Below are positions 1 through 6,316 of a stretch of 13,309 bases of DNA, one piece after another. Position numbers and translations under genes: made by a program. Below the pieces are notes generated by a model. It saw only the letters and a program-made list of their open reading frames with translations, was not told where the DNA came from and made no database searches. Position 1 is the stretch's first letter; each line of letters opens with the position of its first letter. The DNA is from Thermaceae bacterium (lineage in GTDB: Bacteria; Deinococcota; Deinococci; Deinococcales; Marinithermaceae). The stretch spans positions 1 to 13,309 of the forward strand of contig JALVVO010000090.1 of the NCBI GenBank assembly GCA_027023345.1, in the 5' to 3' direction.

Positions 1-676
1 CACGTGGGCCCCGGCCGGGCACCCGGAGGAGCTGGTCCTCCCCGATCCCCGGAGGAATCTTGAGCACCACCTCGTCCTCGGCCTCGACCACCCCCCGGCC
101 GCCGCAGGTGGGGCAGCGCTCGGTCAGGATGCGCCCGGCTCCCTTGCAGTGCGGGCAGGGGGCCTCCTGGACCATGGTGCCGAAGAAGGTCCGGTGGTAG
201 CTCTGGACCCGGCCCGAGCCCCGGCAGGTGGGGCAGACCTGAGCCCGGCCCCCGGCGCCCCCGCAGTCGGGGCAGGGGACCTGCCGGCGGTAGCGCGCCC
301 GGACCTCGCCCCCCTTGGCCAGGGTCTTGAGGTCCACCTCGACCTCAATCGTGAGGTCCGCCCCCCGCCGCGGGCGGCCGCGGCCGCCGATCCGAACGCC
401 GAAGAGCTCCTCGAAGAGGTCGAAGAGGTCCTCGGGGTAGACGTTGCGGTAGGCCTCGGCCCCCTCGACGAAGCCCCGCCGGTCGTACTCGGCCCGTTTC
501 TTGGGGTCGGAGAGGACGGCGTAGGCCTCGTTGATCTCCTTGAAGCGCTCCTCGGCCTCGGGGTCGCCGCGGTTCTTGTCCGGGTGGTACTTCTTCGCGA
601 GCTCGCGGTAGGCGCGCTTGATTTCCTCCTGGCTCGCGTCCCGGGGCACGCCGAGGATGGCGTAGTAGTCCTTCAT
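1..676 (-). CDS. dnaJ: Chaperone DnaJ (Hsp40), type I with zinc finger; 3' end cut by window edge
   Basis: Cytoplasmic co-chaperone that delivers unfolded proteins to DnaK and stimulates its ATPase. The first 225 codons are present; the C-terminal part lies beyond base 1. The start is the ATG at 676-674, with AAGGA just upstream. Residues 1-68 form a J domain with the HPD motif at 31-33. Residues 83-93 resemble the DIF motif of the linker (DLFDLFEELFG). The usual glycine/phenylalanine-rich linker is reduced to a short Gly/Arg stretch at 97-105. Four CxxC zinc motifs begin at Cys135, Cys148, Cys174 and Cys188, and the frame then enters the first substrate-binding domain (VVLKIPPGIG). Thermus is known to have a second DnaJ, in the dnaK operon, that lacks the zinc finger; this copy has one and no dnaK or grpE is visible nearby. 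It is transcribed divergently from rarA. Family assignment is sure; which paralogue it is remains inference. Confidence 0.96.
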   Translation of the reverse strand, partial: MKDYYAILGVPRDASQEEIKRAYRELAKKYHPDKNRGDPEAEERFKEINEAYAVLSDPKKRAEYDRRGFVEGAEAYRNVYPEDLFDLFEELFGVRIGGRGRPRRGADLTIEVEVDLKTLAKGGEVRARYRRQVPCPDCGGAGGRAQVCPTCRGSGRVQSYHRTFFGTMVQEAPCPHCKGAGRILTERCPTCGGRGVVEAEDEVVLKIPPGIGEDQLLRVPGRGPR

Positions 677-686
677 CGCTTTCCTT

Positions 687-715
687 ACTATAGGCGCCGC
701 CCGAGTTTTTCTAAA
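687..715 (-). promoter_or_regulatory. Putative dnaJ promoter
   Basis: On the minus strand, TTTAGA (715-710, four of six matches to TTGACA) and TATAGT (692-687, five of six matches to TATAAT) are separated by exactly 17 bases. The -10 ends 10 bases before the dnaJ ATG, so the leader would be only a few bases long. The -35 overlaps the -10 of the divergent rarA promoter. Confidence 0.5.
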
Positions 716-717
716 AT
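712..717 (+). promoter_or_regulatory. Putative rarA -10 element giving a leaderless mRNA
   Basis: TAAAAT ends six bases before the GTG at 724, so transcription would begin at or next to the start codon. There is no Shine-Dalgarno sequence upstream of 724, and the in-frame TAA at 712-714 excludes any start further upstream. No convincing -35 was seen. This matches the leaderless promoter arrangement known to be common in Deinococcus-Thermus bacteria. Confidence 0.55.
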
Positions 718-723
718 GCGTGC

Positions 724-1986
724 GTGCGCCCCCCGCTTCCCGAGCGCATCCGGCCCCGGTCCCTGGACGAGGTGGTCGGCCAGGACGAGCTCAAGCGCCG
801 CCTAGGGCGCCTCATCGAGCGCGGTACGCCGGCCTCGATGATCCTCTGGGGCCCGCCGGGGAGCGGCAAGACCACGATCGCCCGCCTGCTGGCGGAGGCC
901 TTCCGCCTCCCCTTCGTCGCCCTCTCGGCGGTGGAGGCCGGGGTCAAGGAGATCAAGGCGCTGGCCGAGCGGACCGGGAAGGAAGGGCCGATCCTGCTCT
1001 TTTTCGACGAGATCCACCGGCTCAACAAGGCCCAGCAGGACTACCTCCTTCCCCACGTCGAGGCGGGGAGGTTCGTGCTGGTGGGGGCGACCACCGAGAA
1101 CCCGAGCTTTTCCGTCATCCCCGCGCTCCGTTCCCGGGCGCCGGTCTACGTCCTCCGGCCCCTTACCAAGGAGGAGGTCCTTACCCTGCTTCGCCGGGCG
1201 CTCGCCCACCCCGAGGGGCTTCCCGGGGTCGAGGCCGAGGAGGAGGCGCTAGAGCTCCTCGCCGACGCCGCCGCCGGCGACGCCCGGCGGGCGCTGCTTG
1301 CGCTCGAGCTCGCCGCCGAGCTCGGCGGGGGGCGGGTGAGCCTCGAGGCCGCGAAGGAGGCCCTCGGCCGCGAGAACCTGGTGATGGACAAAGGCGGGGA
1401 CGCCTTTTTTGACCTGATCAGCGCCCTGCACAAGAGCGTCCGCGGCTCCCACGCCGACGCCGCCCTTTACTACCTTGCCCGGATGCTCGAGGGCGGCGCC
1501 GACCCCCTCTACGTCGCCCGCCGGCTGGTGCGCATGGCGGCGGAGGACGTCGGCCTCGCCGACCCCCTCGCCCTCCGGGTGGCGCTCGCCGCCAAGGAGG
1601 CCTACGAGTTTCTGGGCAGCCCCGAGGGGGAGCTCGCCCTCGCCGAGGCCACCCTCTACCTTGCGCTTGCCCCCAAGTCGAACCGGGTCTACCGGGCCTT
1701 CGAGGAGGCCCGCCGGGCGGTGCGGGCGCATCCCGCGGCCCCGGTCCCGCTCCACCTTCGCAACGCCCCCACCGGGCTCATGAAGGCGCTCGGCTACGGG
1801 AAGGGCTACGCTTACTACCACGACGACCCCGAGGGTAGCTTCGCGCAGGCGTACCTGCCCGAGGGGCTGGAGGAACTAAGCTTTTTCGAGCCCGGCGACG
1901 AAGGCTGGGAGAAGAAGGCCAAAGCGCGCTGGGAAGAACTCAAGCGGCGGTTTGAGGAGGCCCGGAAGCGAAGAGCCACCAAGTAG
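724..1986 (+). CDS. rarA: Replication-associated recombination protein A, AAA+ ATPase (RarA/MgsA)
   Basis: RarA (MgsA) is a clamp-loader-like AAA+ ATPase acting at stalled replication forks, where it is known to open duplex ends and associate with SSB. The 420 residues match the family's normal length. Visible motifs: Walker A GPPGSGKT at 43-50, Walker B LLFFDEIH at 91-98, sensor 1 GATTENPSF at 121-129, and a sensor-2-like GDARRALLALE at about 185-195. The C-terminal half carries the family hallmark ISALHKSVRGS (about 232-242), followed by ARRLVRMAAEDVGLADP. The start is GTG at 724, the only possible start after the in-frame stop at 712. The gene is divergent from dnaJ and convergent with polX, so it is probably transcribed alone. 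Annotation tools sometimes label such proteins Holliday junction helicase RuvB-like, but the C-terminal domain fits RarA, not RuvB. Confidence 0.95.
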   Translation: MRPPLPERIRPRSLDEVVGQDELKRRLGRLIERGTPASMILWGPPGSGKTTIARLLAEAFRLPFVALSAVEAGVKEIKALAERTGKEGPILLFFDEIHRLNKAQQDYLLPHVEAGRFVLVGATTENPSFSVIPALRSRAPVYVLRPLTKEEVLTLLRRALAHPEGLPGVEAEEEALELLADAAAGDARRALLALELAAELGGGRVSLEAAKEALGRENLVMDKGGDAFFDLISALHKSVRGSHADAALYYLARMLEGGADPLYVARRLVRMAAEDVGLADPLALRVALAAKEAYEFLGSPEGELALAEATLYLALAPKSNRVYRAFEEARRAVRAHPAAPVPLHLRNAPTGLMKALGYGKGYAYYHDDPEGSFAQAYLPEGLEELSFFEPGDEGWEKKAKARWEELKRRFEEARKRRATK

Positions 1987-1994
1987 CCGCTTTT

Positions 1995-2022
1995 CTACAA
2001 GCCACAGGCCACAAGCTACGGG
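1995..2022 (+). repeat. Four tandem degenerate heptamers between rarA and polX
   Basis: CTACAAG, CCACAGG, CCACAAG and CTACGGG follow one another without spacing from 1995 to 2022, all fitting C-Y-A-C-R-R-G. They fill most of the 39-base gap between the two convergent genes. The last unit also forms the left arm of the adjacent hairpin. No function can be assigned; it could be a short microsatellite-like tract. Confidence 0.55.
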
Positions 2023-2038
2023 CTTTCATTCCCGTAGC
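2015..2038. terminator. Possible bidirectional terminator hairpin between rarA and polX
   Basis: GCTACGGG (2015-2022) and CCCGTAGC (2031-2038) are a perfect 8-bp inverted repeat around an 8-base loop. It lies past the rarA stop and spans the polX stop codon (2028-2026). Neither side has a real T-run, so it is a weak intrinsic terminator at best; it could instead protect the 3' ends of both messages. Confidence 0.4.
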
Positions 2039-3753
2039 GCCTTGGCCCAGGCGAGGAGCTCTTTGAGCGGCCTCGTGTTCAAGACCTGCTCGGGCTCGAG
2101 CCAGGCCCTTTGCGCGTTTCCCACCGCGAGCTCCATGAAGCGCAGGTGGTCCTTTTGGTGGGCGTCGGTGGAGAGGGTGAAGGGGAGGCCGAGCTCGCGG
2201 GCGCGGCGGGCCGGTACGTCGGGGAGGTCCATGCGGTCGTAGTAGCCGTCGATCTCGACCGCCTTGCCGAGTTCCTTCATGCGGGCAAAGATCCTCTCCC
2301 AGTCGGCCTTGATCGGCGCCCGGCGGCCGATCAGGCGGGCGGTGGGGTGGGCGAGGACGTGCACGTAGGGGTTCTCGATCGCCCGGAGGATGCGCTTCGT
2401 CATCGTCTCCTCGTCCATGGAAAAGCGCGAGTGGATGGAGACGAGGACGAGCTCGAGCTCCGCCAGGACCTCGTCCGGGTAGTCGAGGGTGCCGTCCGGG
2501 AGGATGTCCACCTCGGCCCCGGCGATCAGGTAGGGCTTGCCGCCGGTCTTCTCGTTCACCTTTTGGATCTCGGCGATCCGCTCCTTCATCTTCTCCGGCG
2601 GCACCCCGCCCGCCACCCGCACCGCCGGCGAGTGGTCGGTGACCGCCAGGTACTCGTAGCCCAGCTCGGCGGCAAACCGGGCGAGCTCCTCCAGGGTGTG
2701 CTTGCCGTCCGACCACTTGGAGTGGACCTGGAGGTCGCCCCGAATCGCTTCCAAGGTCACCAGGCGGGGCAGGGCGTGTTTTTGCGCCAGCTCGATCTCG
2801 CCCAGGTCCTCGCGCATCGGCGGCGGGATCCAGTCCATCCCGAGGGCGGCGTACACCTCCTCCTCGGTGGCGCCGGCGATCTTCTCCTCGCCCCGCCAGA
2901 TCCCGTACTCGTTGAGCTTGAGCCCCCTCTGCTGGGCGATCCGGCGGAGGTGGATGTCGTGGGCCTTGCTGCCGGTGAAGTACTGAAGCCCCGCGCCGAA
3001 GGACTCCGGGGGCACGATCTTCAGGTCCACCTGGATCCCGGGGCTGATGTAGACCGTGGCCTTCCCCGGCCCCAGGGCGTAGACCGCCTTGACCGGGGCG
3101 AGCTTGGTGAAGGCCTCGGCGACCTTGGCGCCCTCGCGGGTGGCGGCGAGGAAGTCGAGGTCGCCGACGGTCTCCTTGTAGCGGCGGGCGCTCCCCGCGA
3201 TCTCGGCGGCCTCGACCTCGGGGAGCTCCTTTAAGAGCCTGAGGAGCTCCCGGGCCTCATAGAGCACCGCCCCGAGCGGCCAGCGCTTGCTCGCGGCCTC
3301 CACCAGGTCGAGGTTTTTCAGAAGGCGCTCGCGCTTTTTCTCGCCAAAGCCGGGAAGCTTCAAGACCTCGCCGGAGAGGAGCGCCTTGCGGAAGGCCTCG
3401 AGCGAGTCCACCCCGAGCTCCTCATAGAGGAGCTTCGCGGTCTTCGGGCCCACCCCGGGGACCCGCATGACCTCGAGCACCCCCCGGGGCACCTTGGCTT
3501 TTAGCTCCTCGTGCTTTTTGACCTTCCCGGTCTCGAGGTACTCGAGGATCTTCAGGGCCAGGTCGTGCCCGATCCCGGGGATCCTCTCGAGCGCCTCGAC
3601 GCCCCCCTTCGCCACCTCCTCGACCGGGTCCTCGAGGTCAAAAAGCGCCCGGGCCGCGTTGCGGTAGGCGCGGATGCGAAAGGGATTGTCGCCGAGGAAC
3701 TCGAGCATGTCGGCGATTTCCTCGAAGATCTCGGCGATCTCCGCGTTCTTCAT
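2026..3753 (-). CDS. polX: DNA polymerase/3'-5' exonuclease PolX (family X polymerase with PHP domain)
   Basis: Gap-filling repair polymerase joined to a metal-dependent PHP nuclease; bacterial PolX enzymes act in base excision repair. The ATG at 3753 gives 575 residues, the length of the T. thermophilus enzyme, and begins MKNAEIAEIFEEI. The frame is also open from two ATGs at 3765 and 3762, but TATGAT lies seven bases before 3753, favouring a leaderless start there. Domains from that start: an N-terminal lyase-like region and helix-hairpin-helix motifs at about 57-64 (RIPGIG), 97-104 (RVPGVG) and 133-138 (LPGFGE); the nucleotidyltransferase core with GSARR at 187-191, catalytic Asp198 and Asp200 (GDLDFL) and a third Asp near 243 (IQVDLK); and a PHP domain from about 338 with QVHSKWSDG, AVTDHSP, AGAEVDI, SIHSR, AHPTARL, EIDGYYDRMDL and STDAH. 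All expected metal-ligand motifs are present. It is divergent from the cba operon. Confidence 0.95.
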   Translation of the reverse strand: MKNAEIAEIFEEIADMLEFLGDNPFRIRAYRNAARALFDLEDPVEEVAKGGVEALERIPGIGHDLALKILEYLETGKVKKHEELKAKVPRGVLEVMRVPGVGPKTAKLLYEELGVDSLEAFRKALLSGEVLKLPGFGEKKRERLLKNLDLVEAASKRWPLGAVLYEARELLRLLKELPEVEAAEIAGSARRYKETVGDLDFLAATREGAKVAEAFTKLAPVKAVYALGPGKATVYISPGIQVDLKIVPPESFGAGLQYFTGSKAHDIHLRRIAQQRGLKLNEYGIWRGEEKIAGATEEEVYAALGMDWIPPPMREDLGEIELAQKHALPRLVTLEAIRGDLQVHSKWSDGKHTLEELARFAAELGYEYLAVTDHSPAVRVAGGVPPEKMKERIAEIQKVNEKTGGKPYLIAGAEVDILPDGTLDYPDEVLAELELVLVSIHSRFSMDEETMTKRILRAIENPYVHVLAHPTARLIGRRAPIKADWERIFARMKELGKAVEIDGYYDRMDLPDVPARRARELGLPFTLSTDAHQKDHLRFMELAVGNAQRAWLEPEQVLNTRPLKELLAWAKALRE

Positions 3754-3760
3754 TACCTCC

Positions 3761-3766
3761 ATCATA
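3761..3766 (-). promoter_or_regulatory. Putative polX -10 element
   Basis: On the minus strand TATGAT (3766-3761) is followed by seven bases and then the ATG at 3753, the spacing expected of a leaderless transcript. The two earlier ATGs lie inside or against this hexamer. The GGAGG between the hexamer and the ATG is only two bases from the start codon, too close for normal ribosome binding. No clear -35 was seen. Confidence 0.5.
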
Positions 3767-3792
3767 GGGGGCGGACCCCTGGGCCCGGGTCA

Positions 3793-3860
3793 GGGGACAA
3801 ATGTCCCTCGGGCGAAACGATACCTTTTCTCACGATGTGCCCATCTGGGGACATATGCCC
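3793..3860. promoter_or_regulatory. Operator-like palindromes between polX and the cba oxidase operon
   Basis: Site 1 (3794-3807) is GGGACA-AA-TGTCCC, a perfect 6-bp palindrome with a 2-base centre. Site 2 (3847-3860, GGGGACATATGCCC) repeats site 1 in the same orientation 54 bases on, with two changes: AA becomes TA and one T is missing from the right arm. A further half-site, ATGTGCCC (3835-3842), is inverted relative to GGGGACAT (3847-3854) with one mismatch. The GGGGACAT motif therefore occurs four times in about 70 bases. Site 2 directly abuts the likely -10 of cbaD, and site 1 lies about 28 bases upstream of the polX -10. This suggests one transcription factor binding both. The factor is unknown; oxygen- or copper-responsive control of the oxidase would make sense but is inference. 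Confidence 0.5.
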
Positions 3861-3866
3861 TAAACT
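3861..3866 (+). promoter_or_regulatory. Putative cba operon -10 element
   Basis: TAAACT follows operator-like site 2 directly and would start transcription near 3873, just ahead of the GGAGGAGG ribosome-binding site at 3873-3880. At 17-base spacing the -35 region reads TGCCCA, a poor match, so the promoter may depend on an activator or lie elsewhere in the interval. Confidence 0.35.
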
Positions 3867-3889
3867 TTTTTAGGAGGAGGCGGGAGCGT

Positions 3890-4000
3890 ATGAAGAAGGA
3901 CGACAAGCCGGTTGGGGCGCTTTTCACCGTCGGGGTGGTCGCGGCGACCATCCTCTTCATGTGGTTCACGGTGTTCTTCACCTTCCTCTACCGGGGGTAA
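3890..4000 (+). CDS. cbaD: Cytochrome ba3 oxidase subunit IIa (36 residues, one membrane helix)
   Basis: Subunit IIa of ba3 cytochrome c oxidase, a single-helix membrane peptide that packs beside subunits I and II; the T. thermophilus protein has 34 residues. The 36-residue product starts with a charged MKKDDKP, is hydrophobic from about 8 to 33 (GALFTVGVVAATILFMWFTV) and ends LYRG. The ATG at 3890 is chosen because a strong GGAGGAGG lies nine bases before it and only the region after it reads like a membrane peptide; the frame is open further upstream, but that part crosses the operator region. It is the first gene of cbaD-cbaB-cbaA and ends five bases before cbaB. Identification rests on position, size and membrane character, since the sequence is too short for strong similarity. 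Confidence 0.9.
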   Translation: MKKDDKPVGALFTVGVVAATILFMWFTVFFTFLYRG

Positions 4001-4005
4001 TCGCG

Positions 4006-4482
4006 ATGGACAAGCACGTAATCGAGGCCTACGAGCGCGGGTGGATGTACTTCTCCCTGCTCATGATCCTGGTCTTCCTGGTCTTCATCGGCTACACCCT
4101 CTCGGGTTACGCCTTCTACGTGCCCGACGCCGCCCGTCGCATCGACCCCACCACCGTCCGCACCGGGGGCTTTCCCCAGCCCCACGTGGAGGAGGTGGCT
4201 CCGGGCAAGTACCAGGCCTACGTCATCGGGCAGGCCTTCACCTGGCTTCCGAGCGAGATGCACTTCAAGGTGGGGGACGAGGTGACCTTCTTCGTCACCA
4301 GCCCCGACGTGCAGCACGGTTTCTACGTCCACGGCACCAACATCAACGTGCAGGTCATCCCCGGCGAAGTGGCGAAGGTCAAGACGAAGTTTAAGAAACC
4401 CGGCGAGTACCTGATCATCTGCAACGAGTACTGCGGCATCGGTCACCAGAACATGATCGGCCGCATCGTGGTGGAGGAGTAA
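4006..4482 (+). CDS. cbaB: Cytochrome ba3 oxidase subunit II (CuA protein)
   Basis: Subunit II takes electrons from cytochrome c552 through a binuclear CuA centre outside the membrane and passes them to subunit I. The product has 158 residues, slightly shorter than the 168 of T. thermophilus. One N-terminal transmembrane helix (about 15-38) anchors a cupredoxin domain. The CuA ligands are all present: His104 in VQHGFYVHGTN, Cys139 and Cys143 in CNEYC, His147 and Met150 in GHQNM. Glu141 stands where the T. thermophilus protein has Gln; this residue binds copper through its backbone carbonyl, and Glu is usual in other oxidases. The ATG at 4006 is chosen over an open frame further upstream because it gives the normal family N-terminus and is preceded by a G-rich ribosome-binding site within the end of cbaD. 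One base separates its stop from cbaA. Confidence 0.96.
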   Translation: MDKHVIEAYERGWMYFSLLMILVFLVFIGYTLSGYAFYVPDAARRIDPTTVRTGGFPQPHVEEVAPGKYQAYVIGQAFTWLPSEMHFKVGDEVTFFVTSPDVQHGFYVHGTNINVQVIPGEVAKVKTKFKKPGEYLIICNEYCGIGHQNMIGRIVVEE

Positions 4483-4483
4483 G

Positions 4484-6172
4484 ATGGCGACGCTCGCGAG
4501 AAAGGACGCCTACGCCGACTTCCCGGTCAAGAAGGTCTCGCTCTACTTCATCACCCTGGGCTTCATCGCCCTCTCCATCGGCACCCTGTTCGGCCCCTTC
4601 CAGGCGCTCAACTACGCCAACCTCAACCTCTACCCCTGGCTCCAGAAGATCCTTCCCTTCGTGAAGTCCTACTACCAGGGGCTCACCCTCCACGGGGTCT
4701 TGAACGCCATCGTCTTCACCCAGCTCTTCGCCCAGGGGGCGCTGCTCTACCTCCAGTCCAAGGAGATGAAGATGCTGCCCCAGATGGGGGTGGCCTGGGC
4801 CGCCTGGTGGCTTGCCTTCGTCGGCCTGGTCCTGGCCGCGATTCCCCTCCTCCTCGACGACGCCACCGTGCTCTACACCTTCTACCCGCCCTTGAAGGGC
4901 CACCCGCTCTTCTACATCGGGGCCGCGCTGATCATCGTTAGCTCGCTGGTCTCGGTCTACCTCTCGGTGGAGCTCTGGCATCGCTGGAAGAAGCAGAACC
5001 CGAACAAGCCCACGCCGCTCGTCAGCTACATGTCGGTGGCCACCTGGATGATGTGGGGCGTGGCCGCCATTGGCCTGGTGATCGAGGCGGTGGTCCTGCT
5101 CATCCCCTGGTCGCTCGGGCTTTTGAAGGGCGTGGACCCGCTGCTTTCGCGGACGCTCTTCTGGTGGACCGGCCACCCCATCGTCTACTTCTGGCTCCTG
5201 CCTGCCTACGTGGTCTGGTACGGGATCTTGCCCAAGCGGACCGGAGGCAAGCTGATCTCGGATCCGCTTGCTCGGCTTGTCTTCCTCGCTTTCCTGATCT
5301 TCTCGAGCCCCGTTGGCTTTCACCACCAGTTCGCCGACCCCGGCATCGACCCCTTCTGGAAGCTGGTGCACACCGTGCTCACCATGATGGTGGCGGTGCC
5401 CAGCCTGGTGACCGCCTTCACCATCGCCGCCTCGCTCGAGCTCGGCGCCCGCGCGGCGGGGGGCCGGGGCATGCTCGGCTGGATTAAAAAGCTCAACTGG
5501 AAGGACCCGATCGTCCTGGCCTCGACCCTGGGCGCGATCGCCTTCATCGCCGGCGGCGCGGGCGGCATCGTGAACGCGAGCTTCACCCTCGACTACGTGG
5601 TCCACAACACCACCTGGATCCCCGGCCACTTCCACCTGCCGGTGGCCACCGCGGTGACGCTTACCCACATGGGGCTTGCGGCGGTGCTGATCCCCCACCT
5701 CACCGGCAAGCCGCTCGTCGGCCTGCGCTACTTCCGCGCCGGGGTCGTGCTCTGGTTCACCGGCATGATGCTGATGGCGATCGGCATGCACACGATGGGG
5801 CTTCTCGGCGTGCCGCGCCGGGCCTGGATCTCGAACATCGCCCCCAACCTCGAGGGGATCTACTCGAGCTCGGCGATCTGGATGGTCCTGAACGGGATCG
5901 CCGGCACCATCCTCCTGATCGCCGCTACCCCGATCTTCTACGTGCTCTTCGCCACCCTGCTCCAGGGCCGGCGGCTTGCGCCCGAGGAGCGGCCTGAGCT
6001 CGAGTTCACCGAGGCGATCTCCGGGCCCGAGGGCCGGCGCAGCGTGATGGTGATGGACCGCCTCTACTTCTGGTGGGCGACCGCACTGGTGATCGTCCTG
6101 GTCGTCTACATGCCTACCCTGATCCGGATCTGGAGCACCTTCGTCTCGGCGCCGGGCTACCGCCTCTGGTAG
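4484..6172 (+). CDS. cbaA: Cytochrome ba3 oxidase subunit I (heme-copper catalytic subunit)
   Basis: Catalytic subunit of a B-type heme-copper oxidase, which reduces oxygen to water and pumps protons using heme b, heme a3 and CuB. The 562 residues equal the T. thermophilus length, with about 13 membrane helices. All ligands are present, two positions lower than in T. thermophilus: His70 and His384 for the low-spin heme, His382 for heme a3 (GHFHLP), and His231, His280 and His281 for CuB (GHPIVY, GFHHQF). Tyr235 is the residue cross-linked to His231. Tyr242, Tyr246, Ser307 and Thr310 fit the single K-like proton path of B-type enzymes. The upstream GGAGGAG overlaps the end of cbaB, indicating translational coupling. 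ba3 enzymes have high oxygen affinity and are known to be favoured at low oxygen. The operon ends at the hairpin at 6187. Confidence 0.98.
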   Translation: MATLARKDAYADFPVKKVSLYFITLGFIALSIGTLFGPFQALNYANLNLYPWLQKILPFVKSYYQGLTLHGVLNAIVFTQLFAQGALLYLQSKEMKMLPQMGVAWAAWWLAFVGLVLAAIPLLLDDATVLYTFYPPLKGHPLFYIGAALIIVSSLVSVYLSVELWHRWKKQNPNKPTPLVSYMSVATWMMWGVAAIGLVIEAVVLLIPWSLGLLKGVDPLLSRTLFWWTGHPIVYFWLLPAYVVWYGILPKRTGGKLISDPLARLVFLAFLIFSSPVGFHHQFADPGIDPFWKLVHTVLTMMVAVPSLVTAFTIAASLELGARAAGGRGMLGWIKKLNWKDPIVLASTLGAIAFIAGGAGGIVNASFTLDYVVHNTTWIPGHFHLPVATAVTLTHMGLAAVLIPHLTGKPLVGLRYFRAGVVLWFTGMMLMAIGMHTMGLLGVPRRAWISNIAPNLEGIYSSSAIWMVLNGIAGTILLIAATPIFYVLFATLLQGRRLAPEERPELEFTEAISGPEGRRSVMVMDRLYFWWATALVIVLVVYMPTLIRIWSTFVSAPGYRLW

Positions 6173-6186
6173 GGCAAGGGCTTCGC

Positions 6187-6220
6187 GCGGGGCGGCCTTC
6201 GGGCCGCCCCGTCTTCCTTG
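6187..6220 (+). terminator. Intrinsic terminator of the cba operon
   Basis: A perfect 10-bp GC stem, CGGGGCGGCC (6188-6197) and GGCCGCCCCG (6202-6211), closes on a TTCG tetraloop and is followed by the T-rich TCTTCCTT. It begins 15 bases after the cbaA stop. The hyperstable tetraloop stem makes up for the imperfect T-run. Confidence 0.85.
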
Positions 6221-6234
6221 GTGGGAAAAGGGCG

Positions 6235-6263
6235 TTGACCTTTGAGGGTCGGTCGCGTAGGAT
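6235..6263 (+). promoter_or_regulatory. rpsO promoter
   Basis: TTGACC (6235-6240) and TAGGAT (6258-6263) are spaced by exactly 17 bases, the clearest housekeeping-type promoter in the window. Transcription would start near 6270, giving a leader of about 47 bases. It probably drives rpsO and, by read-through, pnp, rnj and the permease gene. Confidence 0.75.
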
Positions 6264-6272
6264 GGCGGCTTG

Positions 6273-6304
6273 AGGGAGCGAGGGCGAAAAGCGCTCGCTT
6301 GCCT
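6273..6304 (+). promoter_or_regulatory. Structured rpsO leader, possible S15 autoregulatory element
   Basis: The leader can form a hairpin: AGCGAG (6277-6282) pairs with CTCGCT (6294-6299), capped by a two-base bulge, a CG pair step and an A-rich loop. The stem extends below by G6276-U6300, G6275-C6302, G6274-C6303 and A6273-U6304 with G6301 bulged. The ribosome-binding site GGAGGAG (6308-6314) follows three bases later. In T. thermophilus, S15 is known to repress its own translation by binding an mRNA fold that mimics its 16S rRNA site. That this leader does the same is inference. Confidence 0.5.
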
Positions 6305-6316
6305 GACGGAGGAGCG

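Noticed and set aside
149..805. Plus-strand open frame of 218 codons opposite dnaJ
   Set aside because: The minus strand here encodes a clear DnaJ with HPD and zinc motifs; the plus-strand translation is low complexity.
3674..3889. Upstream extension of cbaD to a 108-residue protein
   Set aside because: The extra part crosses the polX 5' end and the operator-like repeats and looks non-coding; ATG 3890 has the ribosome-binding site and gives the known subunit IIa size.
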